From Bog-756 sp963696495 (lineage in GTDB: Bacteria > Actinomycetota > Acidimicrobiia > Acidimicrobiales > RAAP-2): 64,000 nt of DNA. The DNA lies in NCBI GenBank assembly GCA_963696495.1, contig CAVOKJ010000002.1, positions 1 through 64,000 of the forward strand. The letters are read 5' to 3'. Made by a program: the position numbers and the translations under genes. Within the stretch, counting starts at the first letter, position 1, and each line of letters starts with the position of its first letter. This document shows, piece by piece, positions 57,698 to 64,000 of the stretch. Below the pieces are notes generated by a model. That model was not told the DNA's origin. It did no database searches and was given only the letters and a program-made list of their open reading frames with translations.

Positions 57698-58858
57698 ATG
57701 GTGCCCATGCCGCAGCCCTCGTCCCCGGTGGAGTCGGCCCGCCAACCCGGTGCTCCGCCGTCGGGAAGTCCGGCACCGTCGGGCGGTCCGGCACCGTCGG
57801 GCGGTCCGGTTCCCATGGACGCCTACGACTACGGGCTGCCCGAGTCGGCCATCGCCCAGCACCCGGCCGAGCCCCGGAGCGCCGCCCGGCTGCTCGTCGC
57901 CCCTGGTGTGGCCGGCAACCGGCAGGTCCGTCACACCACGATGGCCGACCTGGACACCCTGGTCGGACCGGGAGACGTCCTGGTGGTCAACGACACACGC
58001 GTGCTCACCGGACGGCTCACGCTGACCAAGGCCAGCGGCGGTGGCGCCGAAGTGCTGTTGCTGGAGCCGATAGAGGGCGCGCCCGACCGCTGGCAGGCGC
58101 TGGTGCGGCCGGGTCGTCGCCTGCCACCGGGGACGCTCCTCTACGAACCGACGGTCGCCTCCGGCGGGGGGCCACCGGCGGCGGTGCTCGAGGTCGGGCC
58201 CGAGCTCGGGGGCGCCGAGGACGGACGGCGGTCGGTCCGGCTGCTCGATCCGTCCGTGGTGGGACGGGCCGGGACGGTCCCCCTGCCGCCGTACATCCAC
58301 GACCGGTCGAGCGACCCGGACCGCTACCAGACCGTCTACTCGGCCGACCAGCCACTCGGCGACCGGTCGGCCGCCGCGCCCACCGCCGGGCTCCACTTCA
58401 CCGAGGAGGTCCTCGAGGGGTGCCGGCGCGCCGGGGCGGCGATCGTGCCGCTGAGCCTGGCCATCGGCCTCGACACCTTCCGTCCGGTCACCGCGGCGAC
58501 CGCCGAGGAGCACGTCATCCACTCCGAGCGCTACTCGATCCCCGCCGAGACGATGGAGGCCTGTGCCCGGGCCGACCGGGTGGTCGCCGTCGGGACCACC
58601 GCTGTCCGGGCCCTGGAGTCGGCGGCGGCCACCGGCGTGCTATCGGGACGCACCGAGCTCTACATCCACGGGGAGTACCCGTTCCGGGTGGTCGACGTGC
58701 TCATCACCAACTTCCACCTGCCACGCTCGAGCCTGCTGCTGCTGGTCGAGTCGTTCTGCGGCCGACAGTGGCGGGCCCTGTACGCCGACGCGTTGGCCGA
58801 GGGGTACCGGTTCCTCTCTTTCGGCGACGCCATGATGGTGCCCAGGTCGCCATGGTGA
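57698..58858 (+). CDS. queA: tRNA preQ1-34 ribosyltransferase-isomerase QueA
   Basis: 386 residues from ATG 57698; another ATG lies at 57707, and the conserved region begins at ATG 57815 (DAYDYGLPESAIAQHPAEPRSAARLLV). The ~39-residue leader is Pro/Ser/Gly-rich and contains an 18-bp tandem repeat, so the true start may be 57815. Family motifs: GDVLVVNDTRVLTGRL, LPPYIHD, YQTVYS, TAGLHFTEEVL and LITNFHLPRSSLLLLV. QueA adds the cyclopentene ring precursor from SAM to preQ1 in tRNA. Confidence 0.93.
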   Translation: MVPMPQPSSPVESARQPGAPPSGSPAPSGGPAPSGGPVPMDAYDYGLPESAIAQHPAEPRSAARLLVAPGVAGNRQVRHTTMADLDTLVGPGDVLVVNDTRVLTGRLTLTKASGGGAEVLLLEPIEGAPDRWQALVRPGRRLPPGTLLYEPTVASGGGPPAAVLEVGPELGGAEDGRRSVRLLDPSVVGRAGTVPLPPYIHDRSSDPDRYQTVYSADQPLGDRSAAAPTAGLHFTEEVLEGCRRAGAAIVPLSLAIGLDTFRPVTAATAEEHVIHSERYSIPAETMEACARADRVVAVGTTAVRALESAAATGVLSGRTELYIHGEYPFRVVDVLITNFHLPRSSLLLLVESFCGRQWRALYADALAEGYRFLSFGDAMMVPRSPW

Positions 58859-58889
58859 GCCGCTCCGGCGTGGCCCGGGGACCGGCCTG

Positions 58890-60005
58890 GTGAGCCGGGC
58901 CCGCATCGAGGTGACCGCGACCGACGGCGAGGCGCGCACCGGGCTCGTGCACACGGCACGCGGCTCCTACGCGGTGCCGGCCTTCATGCCGGTGGGCACC
59001 CGTGGCGCGGTGAAGGCCCTCGACAGCACCGACCTCGAGACGCTGGGCGCGGAAGTGGTCCTGGCCAACACCTACCACCTGATGCTCCGTCCGGGCGCGG
59101 ACGTGGTCGCCCAGCTCGGCGGCCTCCACCGCTTCACCGGGTGGGAGGGTCACACACTCACGGACTCGGGCGGCTACCAGGTCCATTCGCTGGGACCGAC
59201 GGTGGACGACGACGGGCTGACCTTCGCCTCGGTCTACGACGGCGCCACCGTGCGTCTGACCCCCGAGTCGGCGGTCGAGGCCCAGGGGCTGATCGGGGCC
59301 GACATCCAGATGGTGCTGGACGTCTGCGCCAGCCTGCCGGCGTCGACCGCCGTCCTGCGCACCGCGGTCGAGCGCACCGCCTCCTGGGCCGGGCGGGCCC
59401 GGCGCCGTCACCGGAGCCTCGAGAACCGTCCCGAGGGACAGGCGCTGTTCGGCATCGTCCAGGGAGGCACGGATCCGCGGCTGCGCGCCGAGAGCGCGCG
59501 TCGGACCGTCGAGCTCGACTTCGACGGCTACGGCATCGGCGGACTCTCGGTGGGGGAGAGCCGGCCGGAGATGCTGGAGGCCCTGGCCGCCACCGTCCCC
59601 CATCTCCCCGGCGACCGGCCGAGGTACCTCATGGGGGTCGGTGACCCGTGCGGTCTCCTGGAGGCGGTGGCGCTGGGGGTGGACCAGTTCGACTGCGTGG
59701 CACCGACCCGGATGGCACGCCACGGGTCCGTGCTCACCCGGGCGGGGCGCCTGAACCTGCGCAACGCCCGGTACGTGACCGACGACGGTCCGCTCGATCC
59801 GTCCTGTGGCTGCTCCACCTGCCGGCGGTGGTCACGGGGGTACCTCCGCCATCTGCTGGGGGTGCGGGAGCCCACGGCCTGGCGCCTGCTGACCATCCAC
59901 AACCTGGCCTTCGTGCTCGGCCTCATGGCCGAGGCCCGGTCGGCCATCGCCGGTGGCACCTTCCCGGCACTACGGGCCCGGACCCTGGAGATGTGGGGCG
60001 AGTGA
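58890..60005 (+). CDS. tgt: tRNA-guanine transglycosylase
   Basis: 371 residues from GTG 58890. Asp92 in TDSGGYQVHS and Asp in QFDCVAPTRMARHG are the acid and nucleophile; GQALFGIVQGG and GIGGLSVGE bind base and tRNA. The zinc ligands are in CGCSTC and a His in TIHNL. In most Tgt the stretch is DCVLPTRNARHG; here Ala and Met replace Leu and Asn. It inserts preQ1 at position 34 of Asn, Asp, His and Tyr tRNAs. Confidence 0.95.
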   Translation: MSRARIEVTATDGEARTGLVHTARGSYAVPAFMPVGTRGAVKALDSTDLETLGAEVVLANTYHLMLRPGADVVAQLGGLHRFTGWEGHTLTDSGGYQVHSLGPTVDDDGLTFASVYDGATVRLTPESAVEAQGLIGADIQMVLDVCASLPASTAVLRTAVERTASWAGRARRRHRSLENRPEGQALFGIVQGGTDPRLRAESARRTVELDFDGYGIGGLSVGESRPEMLEALAATVPHLPGDRPRYLMGVGDPCGLLEAVALGVDQFDCVAPTRMARHGSVLTRAGRLNLRNARYVTDDGPLDPSCGCSTCRRWSRGYLRHLLGVREPTAWRLLTIHNLAFVLGLMAEARSAIAGGTFPALRARTLEMWGE

Positions 60006-60085
60006 GGCGGGTGGCGCCTGATCGGAGCGGGGCTGGACTACAGTCGGACCGCTGTGGTGACCACTGACCCCTCCTCCTGCGTCCG

Positions 60086-60670
60086 ATGACTGCTGCCCTG
60101 ACGACGATGGCGCCGTTGCTGGCGGCCACGGCCAAAAAGACGAGCAGCGGCAGCCCGATCCTGTTGATCTTCCTGGTCATCGGGGCCGCCTTCTACTTCC
60201 TCATCTATCGGCCCCAGCAGCGCAAGGCCAAGGCACTTCGGGAGCAGGGGAGCAGCTACGACGTGGGCGACGAGGTGCTGACCGCCGGTGGCATCGTCGG
60301 CTACATCATCGACATCGACGGCGACCGGGTGACCCTCGAGACCAGCGTCGGGGCCTCCTTCGTGGTGCTGAAGCAGTACGTCATCCGCAAGCTCGAGGAG
60401 CCAGCCGTCTCCGACGACGAGGACGAGGACGCGTCCTACGACGGGGCCGAGTACGACGACGCCGAGCACGACGAGCACGACGAACACGATCACGAGCAGG
60501 GTGAGCACGAGCACGCTGATCACGACGTCGACGACCATGACACCGGATCCGACGAGGACGAGTCGGATGCCGAGGGGTCCTCGAACAACGGCAAGGGTGG
60601 GGCGTCCGGAACGAGCCGATCGGCCGAGGGCGATGATTCCGGTAGTCAAGACGCTCCGCCGACCGTCTGA
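60086..60670 (+). CDS. yajC: YajC, Sec translocase accessory subunit, with long acidic His-rich tail
   Basis: 194 residues. One membrane helix (PILLIFLVIGAAFYFLIYRPQQRKAK) and the conserved SSYDVGDEVLTAGGIVGYIIDIDGDRVTLE, ending near residue 107. A further ~85 residues are almost all Asp, Glu, His, Gly and Ser. Normal YajC is about 90-120 residues long. The order yajC–secD–secF is the classical one, and YajC forms a complex with SecDF. Confidence 0.94.
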   Translation: MTAALTTMAPLLAATAKKTSSGSPILLIFLVIGAAFYFLIYRPQQRKAKALREQGSSYDVGDEVLTAGGIVGYIIDIDGDRVTLETSVGASFVVLKQYVIRKLEEPAVSDDEDEDASYDGAEYDDAEHDEHDEHDHEQGEHEHADHDVDDHDTGSDEDESDAEGSSNNGKGGASGTSRSAEGDDSGSQDAPPTV

Positions 60671-60676
60671 TCACCA

Positions 60677-62200
60677 ATGAAGAAGAAGCGCTCCCTGTGG
60701 GTCAGCCTGCTCTCGGTGGTGGCCATCGCCGTCATCGCCCTCAGCGCCACGCTGGCCGCCGGCTGGTCCCCGAAACTCGGACTCGACCTCGACGGTGGGC
60801 TCGCCGTCGTCTACCAGACCGCCCGCCCGGTCGACAAGGCTCAGCTCGACACCATCGTCACCATCCTGAACGACCGGGTGAACGCCGGCACCAGCGGGGC
60901 CACCGTCGACAGCCAGGGCAAGAACCAGATCTCGGTGTCGATACCCGGTGAGAAGAACACCCAGCAGGTCCTCGCCACCCTGGGGAACACCGCCCAGCTC
61001 CTCTTCCGCCCCGCGCTCTGCTACGCCCCGGCGCTGACGCTGGCCAAGGGGAAGGTCCCGTCGACGGGTCCGCTGCCGACGTGCGCGGCGTCCTCTGCCC
61101 TCACCGAAGCCAACCTCCAGGTCACCCCCAACTCGAACCTGACCGCCGGGTACAGCTACAACACGAACATCCCCGAGGACACGCAGTTCGAAACCTACCC
61201 GTCGACGCCGTCGACGAGCGACACCAAGGACGCCACGGTGCTCCTCCCCGCCTCGGCGGGCAATGCCGGACCGCCCCGGTACGTGGTCGGCCCGGCCCAG
61301 CTCACCGGTACCGCGGTCAAGTCGGCCAGCGCCCAGTTGAACAACGGCCAGTGGTCGGTCGACCTCAATCTCACCGCCACCGGGGCGAACCAGTGGAACA
61401 CCTTCGCCCAGACCCAATTCCACCAGATCATCGCCATCGACCTCGACGGTCAGATCATCTCGGCGCCGATCACCCAGCCCGGGCAGTCCAGCTTCACCTC
61501 GTTCGGCAACTCGGTGCAGATCTCGGGCAGCTTCACCGAGAACCAGGCGAAGACCCTCGCCACCCAGTTCACCTACGGCGCTCTGCCGGTCAAGCTCAAC
61601 CGGCTCACCGTCCAGACCGTCTCGCCCTCGCTCGGGAAGTCATCGCTGCAGGCGGGCCTCATCTCCGGCCTCGCCGGCCTGGCCCTGGTCCTCTTGTACA
61701 TCATCTTCTACTACCGCCTCCTCGGCATCGTGGTGGTGGCCGGACTGGCGGTGACCGCGGCACTGCTCTGGTCGACGATCGCCTTCATGGGGGAGAGCCT
61801 CAACACGACCATCGACCTCGCCGGCATCATCGGCCTGATCGTGTCGATCGGGATCACCGTCGACTCGTACATCGTCTACTTCGAACGTCTGAAGGACGAG
61901 ACCCGGAGCGGCCGGACGGTCCGCACCAGCGTGGACCGCGGGTTCGCCAGCGCCTTCCGCACCGTGCTGGCCGCTGACGCGGTGTCCCTGCTCGCCGCGG
62001 TCATCCTCTACCTGATCTCGGTCGGCGACGTCAAGGGCTTCGCCCTCTTCCTCGGGATCTCGACGGTCTTCGACATCTTCATCACCTACTTCTTCACCCG
62101 GCCGTTCGTGATCCTGCTGGGCCAGCGTCGCAGCAGTGAGACGTCCACCACCATGAGCATGGCCACCGGGCTGGGTGTGAGCACCGGGGTGACCCCATGA
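60677..62200 (+). CDS. secD: Protein translocase subunit SecD
   Basis: 507 residues. An N-terminal membrane helix (VSLLSVVAIAVIALSATLAA), GLDLDGGLAVVYQT at the start of the large outer domain, and five further helices with SLGKSSLQAGLISGLAGLALVLLYIIFYYRLLG and ITVDSYIVYFERLKDE. The Asp-containing membrane segment couples proton movement to pulling preproteins out of the channel. Overlaps secF by four bases. Confidence 0.95.
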   Translation: MKKKRSLWVSLLSVVAIAVIALSATLAAGWSPKLGLDLDGGLAVVYQTARPVDKAQLDTIVTILNDRVNAGTSGATVDSQGKNQISVSIPGEKNTQQVLATLGNTAQLLFRPALCYAPALTLAKGKVPSTGPLPTCAASSALTEANLQVTPNSNLTAGYSYNTNIPEDTQFETYPSTPSTSDTKDATVLLPASAGNAGPPRYVVGPAQLTGTAVKSASAQLNNGQWSVDLNLTATGANQWNTFAQTQFHQIIAIDLDGQIISAPITQPGQSSFTSFGNSVQISGSFTENQAKTLATQFTYGALPVKLNRLTVQTVSPSLGKSSLQAGLISGLAGLALVLLYIIFYYRLLGIVVVAGLAVTAALLWSTIAFMGESLNTTIDLAGIIGLIVSIGITVDSYIVYFERLKDETRSGRTVRTSVDRGFASAFRTVLAADAVSLLAAVILYLISVGDVKGFALFLGISTVFDIFITYFFTRPFVILLGQRRSSETSTTMSMATGLGVSTGVTP

Positions 62201-63633
62201 CCCCGAACGACGGCACCGGCAAGGGCCCCGAGGACGAAGAGGCGGCCGAAGAGCTGGAGGAGGCGTTCGAGGAGGAGCTCGAGTTCGCCGCCGTCGAGGA
62301 GGAGCGAGAGGCCCGGGGCGAGAAGCGTCACAACGTGTTCGTCCGCCTCTACCGGGGGGAGACCTCCTTCGACTTCATCGGGCGCCGGAAGGTGTGGTTC
62401 GGCGTGTCGGCGGCCATCATCCTGATCGGGATCATCTCCCTCAGCACCCGTGGGCTCAACCTGGGCATCGACTTCAAGGGCGGGCAGTCGTGGCTGGTCT
62501 CCTCGAACACCCTCACCGTCGCCGAAGCCACCACCGCCGCCGAGTCGGCGGGCGTGACCCAACCGACGGTGGTCCAGCTCACCGACCAGCTCAACCACAC
62601 CAAGCAGATCCAGGTGACCGTCGACCTCAATTCGAAGCCGGCGGCCCAGCGAGCCACCATCGAGGACAACGTCCAGGACGCGCTGGCCAAGGCCGCCCAC
62701 ACGACGCCGAACAATGTGAACTTCGACGACGTGGGCCCGACGTGGGGCGGTCAGGTGACCTCGAAGGCCATCGAGGCCCTGATCGTGTTCTTCATCGCTG
62801 TCACGCTCTACATCTCTGTCCGCTTCGAGTTCAAGATGGCGATCGCCGCCATCATCGCGGTGATCCACGACATCCTCATCACGGTGGGCATCTACTCGAT
62901 CGCCGGGTTCCAGGTGACGCCGGACACGGTGATCGCCGTGCTCACGGTGCTCGGCTACTCGCTCTACGACACCGTGGTGGTGTTCGACCGAATACGCGAC
63001 AACTCGAAGGGCCTCGGCGCGTCCGGTCGCATCACGTACTCGGACATGGTCAACCTGTCGATGAACCAGACACTGGCGCGGTCGATCAACACCTCGCTGG
63101 TGGCGATCATCCCGGTGCTGTCGGTCCTGGTGATCGGCTCGTTCATCCTCGGCGCCACATCGTTGCAGGACTTCGGCCTGGCCCTGGTCATCGGCCTGAC
63201 CAGTGGTGCGTACTCGTCGATCTTCATCGCCTCGCCGCTGCTGGCGCTGATGAAGGAGCGGGAGGCCCGCTACATCACCATCCGCCAACGACTGGAGACG
63301 AGAGGAGAGAGGGCGGCGATCCTCACGCCGGCGGCGGCGGCGGCCATGGCCGGCGCCGGGGTCGGGGCCGGAACCAGGGCGGCGGGCCGAGCCCGCGCCC
63401 AGACCACCGGTGTGATCCGACCGGGGGCCGGGTCCTCGGCCCGGCGGGCGAAGGCGGCCACCACCAAGGGCACCTCTTCCACGTCTGCCGGTCCCGTGGA
63501 GTCGAACGGATCCGGGACCAAGTCGTCGGGGAGCGCCCGCTCCTCGACCGGTGGCGCCCGGCCGGCGGGGAACCGGCCACCGCCCCGGCCCCGGAAGGGC
63601 AAGGGCAAGGGCGGCAAGGGGAAACGCCGCTGA
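62197..63633 (+). CDS. secF: Protein translocase subunit SecF, with long basic tail
   Basis: 478 residues. A ~45-residue acidic leader (EDEEAAEELEEAFEEELE) precedes the first helix. LNLGIDFKGGQSW, RFEFKMAIAAIIAVIHDILITVGIYSI, and LGYSLYDTVVVFDRIRDN are SecF signatures. The conserved part ends near residue 365, and a further ~110 Ala/Gly/Ser/Arg/Lys-rich residues follow, ending in KGKGKGGKGKRR. Typical SecF has ~310-440 residues. Confidence 0.95.
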   Translation: MTPNDGTGKGPEDEEAAEELEEAFEEELEFAAVEEEREARGEKRHNVFVRLYRGETSFDFIGRRKVWFGVSAAIILIGIISLSTRGLNLGIDFKGGQSWLVSSNTLTVAEATTAAESAGVTQPTVVQLTDQLNHTKQIQVTVDLNSKPAAQRATIEDNVQDALAKAAHTTPNNVNFDDVGPTWGGQVTSKAIEALIVFFIAVTLYISVRFEFKMAIAAIIAVIHDILITVGIYSIAGFQVTPDTVIAVLTVLGYSLYDTVVVFDRIRDNSKGLGASGRITYSDMVNLSMNQTLARSINTSLVAIIPVLSVLVIGSFILGATSLQDFGLALVIGLTSGAYSSIFIASPLLALMKEREARYITIRQRLETRGERAAILTPAAAAAMAGAGVGAGTRAAGRARAQTTGVIRPGAGSSARRAKAATTKGTSSTSAGPVESNGSGTKSSGSARSSTGGARPAGNRPPPRPRKGKGKGGKGKRR

Positions 63634-63810
63634 TCGCCGTGGGGACCGGTCCGGTACCCTCGGTGCCGGCCGTCCGGGCCGGCCGGAGCGTCGGGACCGG
63701 GTGCCGGCACCGGCGGGGAGCCGCCGACCGGTGCGATCGACCGGGTGGCCACCGCCCCGGTCGGGGCGTACGGGTACCGGTGACAGGCCCGTGACAGGTA
63801 CCGTGTAGGG

Positions 63811-64000
63811 ATGGCTTTGGCCACACCAGTCCCTGCTGGGGGCACCACCGACGGGACCGGGGAACGCGCCGGTGGCACCGCGCTGCCCACCGATCCGGAT
63901 GCGCTGCTCGCCCCGGTGGTCGAGGCGTTCCTGCGCCGGCACCCCGGTGACGACACCTCGCTGATCCTCCGGGCGGCCGAGACGGCCACCGTGGCCCACG
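63811..64000 (+). CDS. RelA/SpoT-like (p)ppGpp synthetase, N-terminal start (3' truncated)
   Basis: The frame opens at ATG 63811 and runs off the window after 63 codons. After a ~27-residue disordered leader come LLAPVVEAFLRRHPGDDTSLILRAAETATVAH, which matches the start of the HD hydrolase domain of Rel proteins. In M. tuberculosis relA lies three genes after secF. The HD and synthetase motifs lie outside the window, so the call is by short similarity and context. Confidence 0.65.
   Translation, partial: MALATPVPAGGTTDGTGERAGGTALPTDPDALLAPVVEAFLRRHPGDDTSLILRAAETATVAH

Overview
The window is a high-GC actinobacterial chromosome segment, most likely from an Acidimicrobiia-type organism. The evidence is the mycobacterium-like gene order thrS–HIT–pgsA–patA–pimA–pdxS–pdxT–yebC–ruvCAB–yajC–secD–secF–relA, together with a mycothiol ligase (MshC), a mycothiol-dependent enzyme, an F420-type reductase, an InhA-like enoyl reductase and a WhiB protein. 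queA and tgt sit inside the ruv–sec block. As far as I recall mycobacteria lack these two genes, so the host is a deeper actinobacterium than Mycobacterium. The taxonomic placement is inference.

Left part (1-11.5 kb): after the 3' end of an amidase gene comes tRNA-Val(CAC). An 11.2-kb integrated element is inserted in this tRNA and is bounded by a 43-bp direct repeat (298-340 and 11477-11519). The element carries a tyrosine integrase, an excisionase-like HTH protein, a RepA-like ATPase, a run of tiny overlapping nuclease and zinc-finger genes ending in an HNH endonuclease, small and large terminase, an HK97-type prohead protease, a WhiB regulator and a methyltransferase. I can find no portal, major capsid or tail gene. 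Its layout resembles the small M. tuberculosis elements phiRv1 and phiRv2, which suggests a phage satellite or packaging parasite.

Middle part (11.5-39 kb): accessory and metabolic genes. These are a secreted six-hairpin glycosidase-like protein, NTF2, NUDIX and VOC proteins, two related small secreted proteins, an ArsR–SRPBCC operon and a possible metal-responsive group. That group holds a BlaI/CopY-type repressor with a seven-cysteine N-terminus, a DUF5134-like membrane protein, a broken membrane-protein gene and a YraQ/ArsP-like permease. Then follow an LpdA-like flavoprotein, a carbonic anhydrase, a TetR–nitronate monooxygenase pair, an aldehyde dehydrogenase, an acyl-CoA-dehydrogenase-like flavoprotein, an SDR, two SnoaL-like proteins and FabI. 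The TetR-to-SnoaL stretch looks like a lipid or xenobiotic catabolism island.

Right part (39-64 kb): conserved housekeeping genes. They cover mycothiol synthesis (MshC), ThrRS, phosphatidylinositol mannoside synthesis (PgsA, PatA-like, PimA, with a PAS–GGDEF protein inserted among them), a divergent MarR/YceI pair with twin operators, PLP synthase (PdxST), YebC, RuvCAB, queuosine synthesis (QueA, Tgt), the Sec accessory complex YajC–SecD–SecF, and the start of a RelA/SpoT-like gene. Several 15-23-bp tandem repeats sit at gene boundaries in this half.
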